64,000 nt of DNA from Vulgatibacter incomptus_A (GCA_040391605.1 JBEBXK010000013.1:40106-104105), one strand, 5' to 3'. Counted from the first letter of the stretch, positions 43,750 through 52,031 are shown. Notes: generated by a model from the sequence alone, not told the origin. Numbers and translations are program-made.

Positions 43750-44571
43750 CTAGGAGCCTTCCTTCGTGCCGTCGGCGGTGGGTGGCCCATGGGGCTTCGA
43801 GTCGCCGGAGCCTTCGCCGTAGGCGAGGGCGCGCACCTCGCGCAGATACTCTTCCAGATCAGGATCGTGGGGCAGGGCGTCGGCGGCGGTCGTATGGATA
43901 TGTTGATCGCCTTTGCTCGAAGTGTCGGGGTGTCGAGCGGCGCCGTTGTGGGAGGTGAGAGCCGGAGAGCCACGCGCCGGGTCGTCATCGGCCAGATCGG
44001 CGATCGTGTCGTCGCCCTTGCCGAGCTTGCGGAGCTGGCGCAGGACGAGGAAGAGGCCAAGGACGAGGAGCGCCCAGGGTCCCAGCCAGACGAGGAGGTT
44101 GAGGCCTTCGGCCTTGGGCTGCATCAGGACGAACTGGCCGTAGGAGGCCTCGAACCAGGCGAGGATCTGTCCTTGGTCGTAGCCTTGGGCCAGGAGGTCC
44201 CGCACCTCGTTCTTCATGTTGATCGCGGTGCTGGAGGGGGAGTCCGCCACCGAGCTCCCCTGGCAGACGGGGCAGCGCAGGAGCAGGCCGACGTCGTGGG
44301 TGCGGCGCTCTAGCTCCTGCCCTGCGAGGGGGGCGGCGTTGGGCGCACCGACCACGCTGGCGACGAAGCTCCGCTCAAGAATCCGGGGGAGCTCTTCATC
44401 GGCGGCGGCGCCCTGGGCGTCGAGTGCGGCTCCGCTCTTGGTTGTGTCGAGCGTTGCGACCGACGGTGCCTGCCCGGTGGCGCCGGGGTTGGCCAGCGCG
44501 GAGATCGAAGATCCCGCGATGACCAGCGCGCCTAGAAGCGGGAGGAAGAGCCGGGTGGCGAGTCGGATCAT
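43750..44571 (-). CDS. ccmH: Cytochrome c maturation protein CcmH (apocytochrome thiol reductase)
   Basis: A 273-residue periplasmic membrane-anchored protein that keeps CXXCH motifs reduced for haem ligation. ATG 44571 follows GGGGGGAAG and overlaps ccmG by 4 bp. A signal peptide (MIRLATRLFLPLLGALVIAG) precedes a family-atypical 55-residue linker. Then come LLRCPVCQGSSVADS with the redox pair C100/C103, the three-helix bundle (MKNEVRDLLAQGYDQGQIL, FEASYGQFVLMQPK) and a C-terminal helix (LLVWLGPWALLVLGLFLVL). The His-rich tail (GDQHIHTTAADALPHDPD) is extra. Confidence 0.93.
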   Translation of the reverse strand: MIRLATRLFLPLLGALVIAGSSISALANPGATGQAPSVATLDTTKSGAALDAQGAAADEELPRILERSFVASVVGAPNAAPLAGQELERRTHDVGLLLRCPVCQGSSVADSPSSTAINMKNEVRDLLAQGYDQGQILAWFEASYGQFVLMQPKAEGLNLLVWLGPWALLVLGLFLVLRQLRKLGKGDDTIADLADDDPARGSPALTSHNGAARHPDTSSKGDQHIHTTAADALPHDPDLEEYLREVRALAYGEGSGDSKPHGPPTADGTKEGS

Positions 44572-45149
44572 CTTCCCCCCAGGAGCTGGTTCACGTGGGT
44601 GCGCAGGAGATCGGGCGAGAGCGGCCCGTTGTATTTGGAGACCACACGCCCCTCGGCGTCGACGAAGAAGGTCTCGGGGACGCCGGTGACGCCGTAGGCG
44701 ATGGCCGCCTTGCCGCCGTCGTCGATGAGGGCGGGGTAGCCGCTGCCGTAGCGCCGGAGGAAGGCCTCGATCTTCGGCTTCTCGTCGTCGTAGACCACGC
44801 CGACGAATTGCACGCGATCGCCCCAGAGCCTCGAGGCCTGGTGGAGGACACCATGCTCCTGCTTGCAGGGCTCGCACCAGGTGGCCCAGAAGTTGATGAC
44901 CACCGGCCGGCCCCGCAGGCTCTCGAGGGAGATCCTGGAGCCGTCGAGGGCGACGAGGTCGAAGGGCGGCGCCTCTCGCCCCACCAGCGGCGAGCGCACC
45001 GCGTGGGGATCGCTGCCGAAGCTGGCGGCGAAGAGGAGGAGGAGCGGCAGGACCAACACGAGGCCGACGACGAGGACAGCCTTGTTCACGCCGCCCTTCT
45101 TGGCCGCCTGCGTCAAGGTGGGCCTCGGGGTCGAAGCATCAGGCGTCAT
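44568..45149 (-). CDS. ccmG: Thiol:disulfide interchange protein CcmG/DsbE
   Basis: A 193-residue membrane-anchored thioredoxin-like reductant for cytochrome c maturation. One N-terminal helix (AVLVVGLVLVLPLLLLFAA), then the thioredoxin fold with FDLVALDGSRISLESLRG, NFWATWCEPCKQE (C92/C95) and the cis-Pro loop GVTGVPETFFVDAEG. The GVPETF signature distinguishes CcmG from generic thioredoxins. It overlaps ccmF and ccmH by 4 bp each. Confidence 0.95.
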   Translation of the reverse strand: MTPDASTPRPTLTQAAKKGGVNKAVLVVGLVLVLPLLLLFAASFGSDPHAVRSPLVGREAPPFDLVALDGSRISLESLRGRPVVINFWATWCEPCKQEHGVLHQASRLWGDRVQFVGVVYDDEKPKIEAFLRRYGSGYPALIDDGGKAAIAYGVTGVPETFFVDAEGRVVSKYNGPLSPDLLRTHVNQLLGGR

Positions 45150-47314
45150 GCGGGCTCCGGATCACCGGCGAGGGGACCGTCGTCTCCGACGGCGGGATCC
45201 TCTCGTGGGTCTTGGGCCGAGCGCCTGTCGGCAGCCTGCGCCTCGTCCTGCGTCAGGCGGCGCTGGGCTGCGGCGACGTCGGCGGACTGGGCCTGCCGCA
45301 GGGCGGCGGCGGGGCGGGGCATCGGATCGGCGGCCGCTCTTGCGCCTCCGCCAAAGAGGGCGCGCGCGCCGGCGAAGAGGCCGTTCGGCCACATGGAGAG
45401 CAGGGCGCCGAGGGAGAGGATGGCGGTGCCGATCCAGATCCAGATCACCATCGGGTTGATGAAGGCGCGAAGGCCGAGGACCTCTCCACCAGCGTCGAGG
45501 CTCATCACCGAGAGGTAGAGATCCTGCTGCAGGGTGCTGTGGACGGCTGGCGTGCCCACCGGCTCCCGCATGCTGAAGTAGTGGTTCATCCGCGGCTCGA
45601 GGAGCCCGAGGGAGCGCCCGTCGCGGCTCACCTCGACCATGGCGATGGTGGACTCGCGGTGGGGATCGCTCACGGTCCGGGCGCCCTGGTAGGTGAGGGT
45701 GTAGGGGCCGAGGGCGGCGGACTGGCCCTGGCGCAAGGTGGCCTCGGTGGTCACCTTGCCGGTGGAGGAGACGGCCACCGCGATCAGGATGAGGGCCACG
45801 CCCAAGTGGATCACGTAGCCGCCGAAGCGCCTGCGACCCTGAGTAAAGAGGGAGCCTACCGCGTTACCCAAAGTGCTCCGCCCGCTCTTGAGCCGCTGGC
45901 GCACCGGGAGGATCATCGCGTCGATGGTGACCCAGAGGGTGTAGCCACCGCAGAAGAGGGTGAGCAGGAGCCAGGTAGAGCGGGCGCCCAGGACGAAGCC
46001 GATCACCAGGACGAGCAGGCCGCCGGCGAGGGGCGGCAGCACGGCGGCCCAGGTCTTCTTCCAGGACGCGCGGCCCCAGGGCAGCGCTGGGCCGATGCCC
46101 ATGAGGAAGAGCAGGGCCACGCCCAGGGGGACGGCCATGCGGTTGAAGTAGGGCTCGCCGACGCTGATCTGCCTGCCCTGCACCGCCTCCACCAGCAGAG
46201 GGAAGACGGTGCCCAGCAGCACGGTGAAGGTGAGCATCACGAAGAGGAGGTTGTTGAGGAGGAAGGTGCTCTCCCGGCTCTTCGGATCGTCGAGCCGGCC
46301 CTCGGCCTCGAGGTGGCCGATGCGCAGGGCGAGGAGGAAGACGGAGAAGAGCAGGCCCATCCCCAGGAAGGCGAGGAAGGTCGGGCCGATGTCACTCTGT
46401 GTAAACGAGTGCACCGAGTTGAAGACGCCCGAGCGGGTCATGAAGGTGCCGAGGATCGTGAGGAGGAAGGTGGCGAGCACCAGGGTGATCGTCCACCCCT
46501 TGAGGATCTTCCTCCGCTCCACCACCATGGCCGAGTGGACGGCGGCGGTGCCGGTGAGCCAGGGGAGGAGCGAGGCGTTCTCCACGGGATCCCACGCCCA
46601 ATAGCCACCCCAGCCCAGGACCTCGTAGGCCCACCAGCCGCCGAGGACGATGCCGACGGAGAGGAACGTCCAGGGGATCAGCAGGGACGTCCGGAGGGAG
46701 CGCAGCAGCGCCGGGCCGAGGCGCCCGAGGAAGAGCGCCGCCGCGGCGAAGGCGAAGGGCACCGTCATCCCCACGTAGCCCAGGTAGAGCATGGGCGGGT
46801 GGATCACCATGAGGATGTGGTTCTGCAGCAGGGCGTTGGGGCCGGGTCCGTCCATCGGCGGGTTGGCGATGGTGTGGAAGGGGTTGGCCGGGCCGGCGAT
46901 GAGGAAGGCGAAGAAGACGCCGCAGGCCAGGAGGATCCCCAGGACGTAGGGCATCGCCTCGGCGTGGCGCCGCTTGGTGAACCAGGTGGTGCCGGCGACG
47001 TAGATCCCGAGGACCAGGCCCCAGAAGAGGATCGAGCCTTCCAGGGAGGACCAGAGGCTGACCATCGTCACCCAGGTCGGGCTCGCGCGGGAGCCGACCT
47101 GCGCCACGTAGCTCACGGAGAAGTCGTGGGTGAGGAGCGCGTACTCCATCAGCAGGTTCGCGCCGAGCATCAGGGCGGCGAAGAGGTAGGCCAGGCGGCG
47201 GGTCCACTCCAGGGCCCGCTCGGATTTGCGCGCGGCGGTGAAGGCGAGGACGGAGCCGGAGGTGGCGGCGAGGAGCGCGGCGAGGATCAGCAGCCTGCCG
47301 AGGAGCGCGGTCAT
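45146..47314 (-). CDS. ccmF: Cytochrome c haem lyase subunit CcmF
   Basis: A 722-residue polytopic membrane protein that, with CcmH and CcmI, ligates haem to apocytochrome c. The WWD domain is at YEVLGWGGYWAWDPVENAS; conserved His-containing loops are LMVIHPPMLYLGYVG and LLTHDFSVSYV. About 14-15 helices are predicted, with the periplasmic QGRQISVGEPYFNRM loop. The length is somewhat above the usual 630-660 owing to a hydrophilic Arg/Ala/Asp-rich tail after the last helix. ATGA overlaps link it to the small ORF before and ccmG after. Confidence 0.96.
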   Translation of the reverse strand: MTALLGRLLILAALLAATSGSVLAFTAARKSERALEWTRRLAYLFAALMLGANLLMEYALLTHDFSVSYVAQVGSRASPTWVTMVSLWSSLEGSILFWGLVLGIYVAGTTWFTKRRHAEAMPYVLGILLACGVFFAFLIAGPANPFHTIANPPMDGPGPNALLQNHILMVIHPPMLYLGYVGMTVPFAFAAAALFLGRLGPALLRSLRTSLLIPWTFLSVGIVLGGWWAYEVLGWGGYWAWDPVENASLLPWLTGTAAVHSAMVVERRKILKGWTITLVLATFLLTILGTFMTRSGVFNSVHSFTQSDIGPTFLAFLGMGLLFSVFLLALRIGHLEAEGRLDDPKSRESTFLLNNLLFVMLTFTVLLGTVFPLLVEAVQGRQISVGEPYFNRMAVPLGVALLFLMGIGPALPWGRASWKKTWAAVLPPLAGGLLVLVIGFVLGARSTWLLLTLFCGGYTLWVTIDAMILPVRQRLKSGRSTLGNAVGSLFTQGRRRFGGYVIHLGVALILIAVAVSSTGKVTTEATLRQGQSAALGPYTLTYQGARTVSDPHRESTIAMVEVSRDGRSLGLLEPRMNHYFSMREPVGTPAVHSTLQQDLYLSVMSLDAGGEVLGLRAFINPMVIWIWIGTAILSLGALLSMWPNGLFAGARALFGGGARAAADPMPRPAAALRQAQSADVAAAQRRLTQDEAQAADRRSAQDPREDPAVGDDGPLAGDPEPA

Positions 47315-47505
47315 CGGATCCTCCCTCCGGTGCGGGTGGGCAGCAGCGGATCGGGGTTCGTCAACCAGGCGCGCGGCGCTTGGCTCGGGTCTGTCGCCTC
47401 GACGAGCTGCACCAGCCTAGAGCTGGAGGCCGGCGAGGCGTAGGTGGCGGTCGAGCGGCCGGCGTCCGCGATCGAAGCGCGCCGCTGAGAGCACGCGCCG
47501 ATCAC
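47311..47505 (-). CDS. Small ORF (64 residues) embedded between ccmE and ccmF
   Basis: Begins MIGACSQRRASIADAG and ends PLLPTRTGGRIR. Its start overlaps the ccmE stop by 4 bp and its stop overlaps the ccmF start by 4 bp, exactly like the neighbouring real cistrons. The product is basic, polar and has no membrane helix; LVQLVEATDPSQAPRAW could be a helix. I recognise no family. It may be a genuine small protein or a translational relay that carries ribosomes from ccmE to ccmF. Composition is not strongly coding. Confidence 0.5.
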   Translation of the reverse strand: MIGACSQRRASIADAGRSTATYASPASSSRLVQLVEATDPSQAPRAWLTNPDPLLPTRTGGRIR

Positions 47506-47984
47506 GGCGTGGCCCCTTCGGCGGGAATCCCCTCTGCGGTCTTCATCAGCTCGTGGGTGTCCACCGGCTCGCCCTCCGTCGGCGCCTGGTACTCGTTGCC
47601 GTGGGAGACCATCAGCCGATGGGATTCGAAGTGGCCCGCCGAGGTCATGGTGCCTTCGACGATGACGCCGATGTTCTCCCGGAACATCTGGGGCGGGACG
47701 CCGGTGGAGCGCACGGCGACCTGCTCCTTGCCGTCGGTGACCGCGAAGGCGAGGTGGCTGGTCCCCTCGTTGAACTCGATGGAGCCCGGTACCACCTGGC
47801 CGCCCAGGCGGATGGTGGCGCCCACGGCCTTGTTGCCCGCGGCCCGGAGCTCGGAGGTGTCCCAGTAGTAGACGAGGTTCTCACCCAGACCGCCCAGGGC
47901 GATGAAGGCGAAGGCGCCGCCGGCGACGGCGAGGGCTGCGACGGCGAACCATCGGATGCGCTTGCTGGAAGATCGAGTGCTCAT
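47502..47984 (-). CDS. ccmE: Cytochrome c maturation haem chaperone CcmE
   Basis: A 160-residue periplasmic protein anchored by one helix (IRWFAVAALAVAGGAFAFIAL). It receives haem from CcmC covalently on a histidine and passes it to CcmF. ATG 47984 (MSTRSSSKRIRW) overlaps ccmD by 4 bp. The OB-fold strands VGATIRLGGQVVPGSIEF and HLAFAVTDGKEQVAV lead to MVSHGNEYQAP, where H-x3-Y is the haem-attachment motif. It is of the classical His type, not the CxxxY variant. Confidence 0.95.
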   Translation of the reverse strand: MSTRSSSKRIRWFAVAALAVAGGAFAFIALGGLGENLVYYWDTSELRAAGNKAVGATIRLGGQVVPGSIEFNEGTSHLAFAVTDGKEQVAVRSTGVPPQMFRENIGVIVEGTMTSAGHFESHRLMVSHGNEYQAPTEGEPVDTHELMKTAEGIPAEGATP

Positions 47985-48124
47985 CGCTTCTGCTCCTGGT
48001 CGTTGCGCGCCTCGCCCCTGATCTTGAGGGCGAGCGAGCCCCCGTAGATCGCGAGGGCCGCGAAGGTGAGGCCGTAGGCGGCCCAGACGAATTCCCATCC
48101 GCCAGTGATGATTCCGCCGGTCAC
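47981..48124 (-). CDS. ccmD: Cytochrome c maturation protein CcmD
   Basis: A 47-residue single-helix protein that releases holo-CcmE from CcmABC. It starts at GTG 48124 (MTGGIITGGWEFVWAAYGL) and is easily missed: GTGA overlap with ccmC on one side and ATGA overlap with ccmE on the other. The helix FVWAAYGLTFAALAIYGGSL followed by K-I-R-G-E-A matches CcmD, whose hallmark is 'YV..AY......L'. Confidence 0.9.
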   Translation of the reverse strand: MTGGIITGGWEFVWAAYGLTFAALAIYGGSLALKIRGEARNDQEQKR

Positions 48125-48861
48125 GAGGCACCTCCGAGGGTCGGTTGAACGTGGGCCTCCGCCCGCTCGGGCAGAGGGGGGGCGAGCTCCCCGGCGAGGC
48201 GCCGCTGGGCGAGGTGGCTGCGGAGCACCAGGAATCCCGCCGCGAGGAAGAGGATCCCGAAGGCGTTGATCCGCAGGGGCGTCACCATCGACGAGGCCAC
48301 GGTCTGCGGCGTCGACTGGGTCTGATGCAGCGAGTTCCACCACTTCACGGACATGTAGACGATCGGCACGTCGGCGGCCGCGATGATGGTGGCCACCGCC
48401 GACCAGGTGGCGCGTTTGAGCGGATCCTCGACGAAGCGGCGCAGGGCGAGGACGCCGAGGAAGGCGAAGCATAGGACGGCGGTGGAGGTGAGGCGCGGAT
48501 CCCAATCCCACCACACGCCCCAGGTCGGCTTGGCCCAGATCGAGCCCTGCACACAGAGCAGGAGGGCCAGAAGCACACCGACCTCGATCGAGGCCTCGAG
48601 CCAGGCGTCCCACTTCCAGCGCTGGCTGAAGAGGAAGGCGATCGCGCAGACGAAGGCGACGACGAGGACGAGCATCGCGGTCCACGCGGTGGGGACATGG
48701 ACGTACATGATCCGCTGGACGTCCCCCATGAAGTGCTCGGGGGGCGCGTGGAAGAGGCCGATATACGAGCCGATGGCAAGCAGGACCACCGAGACGGCGA
48801 TGAGGCCGCTGGCGATCAAGGGGGCCCTCGGGTTCGGGCGCGGGAGCAGGTCGACTGACAT
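48121..48861 (-). CDS. ccmC: Haem exporter/haem-CcmE synthetase CcmC
   Basis: A 246-residue six-helix inner-membrane protein that loads haem on CcmE. The WWD motif is TWGVWWDWDPRLTST; the flanking haem-ligand histidines are in IMYVHVPTAW and SVKWWNSLHQ. Length is typical. It starts 4 bp after the ccmB stop and overlaps ccmD by 4 bp. Confidence 0.95.
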   Translation of the reverse strand: MSVDLLPRPNPRAPLIASGLIAVSVVLLAIGSYIGLFHAPPEHFMGDVQRIMYVHVPTAWTAMLVLVVAFVCAIAFLFSQRWKWDAWLEASIEVGVLLALLLCVQGSIWAKPTWGVWWDWDPRLTSTAVLCFAFLGVLALRRFVEDPLKRATWSAVATIIAAADVPIVYMSVKWWNSLHQTQSTPQTVASSMVTPLRINAFGILFLAAGFLVLRSHLAQRRLAGELAPPLPERAEAHVQPTLGGAS

Positions 48862-48865
48862 CAGG

Positions 48866-49531
48866 TCATTCCTCGATCACGGTGCCGAAGAGGAGGCCAC
48901 AGAGCGGCCAGTAGATTCCGTTGAACGCCAGGAGCAGCAGCGCCCATGAGCCCGCCTGGCCCATGGGATCTCCCAATAGCAGGAGTGAGCTGGCTTTAAC
49001 CGCCGCAAGGAGAACTGGCACCACCAGCGGAAAGAGGAGCAGGGGGAGGAGCACCTGCTGGGCTCGGACCTGGGCGGCCATGCCGGCGTAGAGGGTGCCG
49101 GGGGCGGAGAGGCCGGCGGTGCCCAGGAGCAGGATGCCGCAAAGCTCCCACAGCCTGCCGAGGTCGGGATCGTAGAGGACGATCAGCACGGGGAGCAGGC
49201 CCATGCCCATCAGCATGAGCTGGAGCCAATTGGCCAGCGCCTTGCCGTAGAAGAGGGAGACGGGGTTGGCCGGGAGGAGGAGGAGCCCCTCCATGCCCTT
49301 CTGCTCTGTCTCGGCGCGGAAGCTCTCGGCGAGGGCGAGGGTGGACGAGAAGAGGAGGGCCACCCAGAGGAAGCCGCCGGCGAGCTGGCGCAGGGCGGCG
49401 GCGTTGGGGCCTACGGCGAAGCTGAGGAGGAGGAGCGCGGTGGCGCCGAAGACCACCACCGCGGCGGCCTGGGCGCGGCTGCGCCAGGAGAGGAGGAGAT
49501 CCTTGCGGAGGGCGGCGACGAGCTGGCTCAT
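48866..49531 (-). CDS. ccmB: ABC transporter permease CcmB
   Basis: A 221-residue six-helix permease of the CcmAB transporter that powers release of haem-loaded CcmE. ATG 49531 gives MSQLVAALRKDLLLSWRSR, the usual amphipathic start; FSSTLALAESFRAETEQKG and GLLLLPANPVSLFYGKALAN are conserved. Its first 14 codons are duplicated just upstream as a separate mini-ORF, and its start overlaps the mini-ORF stop by 4 bp. Confidence 0.93.
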   Translation of the reverse strand: MSQLVAALRKDLLLSWRSRAQAAAVVVFGATALLLLSFAVGPNAAALRQLAGGFLWVALLFSSTLALAESFRAETEQKGMEGLLLLPANPVSLFYGKALANWLQLMLMGMGLLPVLIVLYDPDLGRLWELCGILLLGTAGLSAPGTLYAGMAAQVRAQQVLLPLLLFPLVVPVLLAAVKASSLLLLGDPMGQAGSWALLLLAFNGIYWPLCGLLFGTVIEE

Positions 49532-49640
49532 GCGCGCCTCGCGGCTTCGGCCGTGGAGGCGGGCGCCAGGAGGAGAGCCTCGCGGAGGGCAGCGACGAGC
49601 CGGCTCATGCACGCCTCGCTACCGTGGAAGAGGGCACTTC
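49481..49640. repeat. Tandem duplication of the ccmA/ccmB junction, 77-82 bp period
   Basis: GCGGAGGGC-[AG]-GCGACGAGC-[CT]-GGCTCATG occurs at 49505 and 49582 (offset 77), extended by GCGCCAGGAG at 49481 and 49563 (offset 82, one 5-bp indel). Each copy contains a ccmB start region and a ccmA stop region. Confidence 0.9.
49528..49608 (-). CDS. 26-residue mini-ORF from duplicated ccmB start
   Basis: Reads MSRLVAALREALLL then APASTAEAARRA. The first 14 residues mirror CcmB (MSQLVAALRKDLLL), the last ones mirror the CcmA C-terminus (STVARRA). The start overlaps the ccmA stop and the stop overlaps the ccmB start, each by 4 bp, so coupling between ccmA and ccmB is preserved through it. It is probably a by-product of the junction duplication; a function as a peptide is unproven. 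Confidence 0.55.
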   Translation of the reverse strand: MSRLVAALREALLLAPASTAEAARRA

Positions 49641-50411
49641 CGACAGCCGGGATGCCGCGGGATCTGGGGAGGTGCCCTGGCGTGGCGATGGCTCCTGGAC
49701 GGTCAAAGGGGACGCAGGGTCCAGGCTCCGGAAGCCCGCTGGCAGATCCCGCCCCGACCCGCGCCAGACCACCTGTCCGCGATCGAGGGCGATCCCCAGA
49801 TCGCAGAGGGGCGCGCCCTCGTCCAGGTGGTGGGAGGCCACGATCACCGTGCGCCCCTCGGCCTTGAGCCGCAGGATCAGGGAGTCGACGTATCGAAATC
49901 CGGCGGGATCGAGTTGGGCATAGGGCTCGTCGAGGAGGACGACAGCGGGATCCTGGAGGAGGAGCCTGGCGATGGCCAGCCGGCGGCGCATGCCCGCGGA
50001 GAAGGTGTGGATCGCGTCGCCCTCCCTGCCGCCGAGGTCGAGCTCGGCGAGGAAGGGGAGGAGGCTGCCGCGGTCCGCCGGCCTGCCGAGCATCCTGGCG
50101 ACGATCTGCAGGTTCTGCAGGGCGGAGAGGGCGTCGTAGGTATAGGAGGCGTGGCCGAGGAGACCGACCTGGCGTCGCAACGCCTCGCGATCGCGGATCC
50201 CGTCGTGGCCACCGACAAGGAGGGAGCCGCGATCGGGGCGGAGGGCGCCGGCGAGGATCCGGAGGAGGGTGGACTTGCCGGAGCCGTTGCGGCCCGCGAT
50301 GAGGAGCGCTTGCCCAGCGGGCACCCGGACATCGACGTGGGCCAGGGCCCAGGAGCGGCCGTACCGCCGGCAGAGGCCCTGCGCCTCGACTGCGAAGTTC
50401 GACTCGATCAT
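49605..50411 (-). CDS. ccmA: Haem-exporter ATP-binding protein CcmA
   Basis: A 268-residue ABC ATPase. ATG 50411 (MIESNFAVEAQGLCRRYG). Walker A is GRNGSGKST, the signature TFSAGMRRRLAIARLLL, Walker B VVLLDEPYAQLDP, and the H-loop VIVASHHLDEG. LGHASYTYDALSALQNL matches the CcmA Q-loop region. The C-terminal 50 residues (SLDPASPLTVQEPSPRQG...) extend beyond the family norm, run into the duplicated junction and are probably non-essential. First gene of the ccm operon. Confidence 0.93.
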   Translation of the reverse strand: MIESNFAVEAQGLCRRYGRSWALAHVDVRVPAGQALLIAGRNGSGKSTLLRILAGALRPDRGSLLVGGHDGIRDREALRRQVGLLGHASYTYDALSALQNLQIVARMLGRPADRGSLLPFLAELDLGGREGDAIHTFSAGMRRRLAIARLLLQDPAVVLLDEPYAQLDPAGFRYVDSLILRLKAEGRTVIVASHHLDEGAPLCDLGIALDRGQVVWRGSGRDLPAGFRSLDPASPLTVQEPSPRQGTSPDPAASRLSEVPSSTVARRA

Positions 50412-50597
50412 GATCCGCTGCCGGGGCCGGAGGGCGTACGAGCCGAAGCGCTCGGGCGGGCTCGGGCCGGGGATCTGGGAACCGCCCGGCATACCGTAGC
50501 ATTCGAAGACCCGGGACGATCTATCGAAAAAGCGCGGGCGCCGCTCAAAGAACTGCTTTGGAGAGAATCGCCGACGCTGAGAGGCGGCCCGCCCTGG

Positions 50598-51071
50598 TCA
50601 GCTCAGCTGATCGTGCGATCGCAGCTTGGCGAGGTAGCGCTGGTGAAATTCCTCCGCCGGATAGAAGGGCGTCGCCGGCGTGACCTCGGTGACGATCGGC
50701 GAGGTGAAGAGGTGGGCGTGGGCCTGCTTCGACGCGAGGGCGGCCTCCTCCTCCTCCCTGGTCTGCCAGAAGATCGCCGAGCGATATTGGGTGCCGACGT
50801 CGACCCCCTGCCGGTTCAAGGTGGTGGGATCATGGCAGCGCCAGAAGACCTCGAGGAGACCGTCGAAGCCGATCTGGCTCGGGTCGTAGACGACCTGGAC
50901 GGACTCGGCGTGTCCCGTCCGATCGGTGCAGACCTGCTTGTACGAGGGACTCTCCAGGAAGCCCCCTGTGAACCCAACCGTTACCGATACGACCCCCGGG
51001 ATTCCCCGAAACGTCTCTTCGATATCCCAGAAGCAACCCGCCGCGAACAGGGCGATCTTCGTCTTTGACAT
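50598..51071 (-). CDS. msrA: Peptide methionine sulfoxide reductase MsrA
   Basis: A 157-residue enzyme that repairs methionine-S-sulfoxide. ATG 51071 follows GGAGGG. The active site is AAGCFWDIEETFRG (C13); GVVSVTVGFTGG, YKQVCTDRTGHAESVQVVYDP, FWRCHDPTTLNRQGVDVGTQYRS and FYPAEEFHQRYL are canonical. The resolving Cys normally near the C-terminus is not evident, so the thiol relay may use the internal Cys of YKQVCTD or an external reductant. It is monocistronic. Confidence 0.95.
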   Translation of the reverse strand: MSKTKIALFAAGCFWDIEETFRGIPGVVSVTVGFTGGFLESPSYKQVCTDRTGHAESVQVVYDPSQIGFDGLLEVFWRCHDPTTLNRQGVDVGTQYRSAIFWQTREEEEAALASKQAHAHLFTSPIVTEVTPATPFYPAEEFHQRYLAKLRSHDQLS

Positions 51072-51301
51072 GTGGTGGTATCCCTCCGAATCTCTCGACC
51101 CTAGCCGGGGTCGCGCCTCAAATCCAGATCTGTAATGAGTCATTCCGTATCGGGAGCGATTTCGCGTACTTAGCCCCCGAGATCACCCTCGAGAGGTGAG
51201 ACTGTCGATTACCACTGACCACCCATCGGAGCTGACGACGGAACGGTCGATCCATCCCCGCGGGCGAAAGGGGGAGCGGATCGGCTATCCTCCCCGGCCC
51301 A

Positions 51302-51853
51302 ATGGAACAGGTGGCGCGCGAGAGAGAGGGAGAATCTGCGAGGCTGGTGGCCGACGCGGTCGGTCGCCTGATCGAGCTCTGGGGATTTCGCGGCGTGATG
51401 GGCAGGGCATGGGCCACGCTCTATCTCTCCGAGGATCCGCTCCCGGCGTCGGCGCTGCGTGAACGCCTGGAGATCTCCACCGGCGCCGCGTCGATGGCGC
51501 TCACCGAGCTCGAGCGTTGGGGCGTGGTGAGCCGCCGCAAGATCGCGGGCGAGCGCAGGGACTACTTCGAGGCGGAGATCGACGTCTGGAAGATGGTCTC
51601 GCGGGTGTACCGGGAGCGGGAGCTCGCGGAGATTCAGCGGGCCATCGAGGCCTTCTCGACGGCGATCGCACGCTTCGATCGCGAGGCGCGGCTGGGAGAC
51701 GCACAGACGAGGCGCGCAGCCCGGCTGGCGGGGGAGCGGACGGCGAAGCTGCTGGAGCTGACCCGGGTGGGGCAATCGCTGCTGGCGGCCCTGGTGGAGC
51801 GGGGACGGATCGATGTGCGGCCCCTGCTGGCATGGACCCGGCGGGCCAGGTGA
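51302..51853 (+). CDS. GbsR/MarR-family winged-helix transcriptional regulator
   Basis: A 183-residue regulator. The fold begins with a long helix (LVADAVGRLIELWGFRGVMGR), then LSEDPLPASALRERLEISTGAASMALTELERWGVV (helix-turn-helix) and the wing RRKIAGERRDYFEAE, with a helical dimerisation tail. IELWGF..VMGR and 'STGAASM.L.EL..WG' are GbsR (YuaC/YvaV) signatures, as in regulators of osmoprotectant genes. The first following gene group is the menaquinone operon, 260 bp on; control of that operon is possible but unproven. Ligand unknown. Confidence 0.85.
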   Translation: MEQVAREREGESARLVADAVGRLIELWGFRGVMGRAWATLYLSEDPLPASALRERLEISTGAASMALTELERWGVVSRRKIAGERRDYFEAEIDVWKMVSRVYRERELAEIQRAIEAFSTAIARFDREARLGDAQTRRAARLAGERTAKLLELTRVGQSLLAALVERGRIDVRPLLAWTRRAR

Positions 51854-51978
51854 TTCCTGCAAGGGGTACCCTGCTGGGACGAACGGCCCACTGCTCAGCC
51901 CCACCTTCCTGCGCGCTCGTCTCGCGGCGGGAGGTTCGCCATCGGCCAGGTGCGCCGCCTGGCGAAACGCTGGATGGC

Positions 51979-52016
51979 CGGCAGCGCCGCCGGGGATCGG
52001 CAGCGCCGCCGGGGAT
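51979..52016. repeat. 19-bp perfect direct repeat, two copies
   Basis: CGGCAGCGCCGCCGGGGAT is repeated back to back in the 260-bp gap before the menaquinone operon. It lies upstream of the candidate promoter at 52032 and could be an operator or simple slippage. Confidence 0.8.
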
Positions 52017-52031
52017 CGCCGGCGGCGGCGC

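Noticed and set aside
45212..47443. Plus-strand open frame of 743 codons antisense to ccmF
   Set aside because: It is the mirror of a strongly conserved gene in a high-GC genome with rare stops. It is dominated by Glu, Gly, Ala and Asp runs, with no motif and no RBS.
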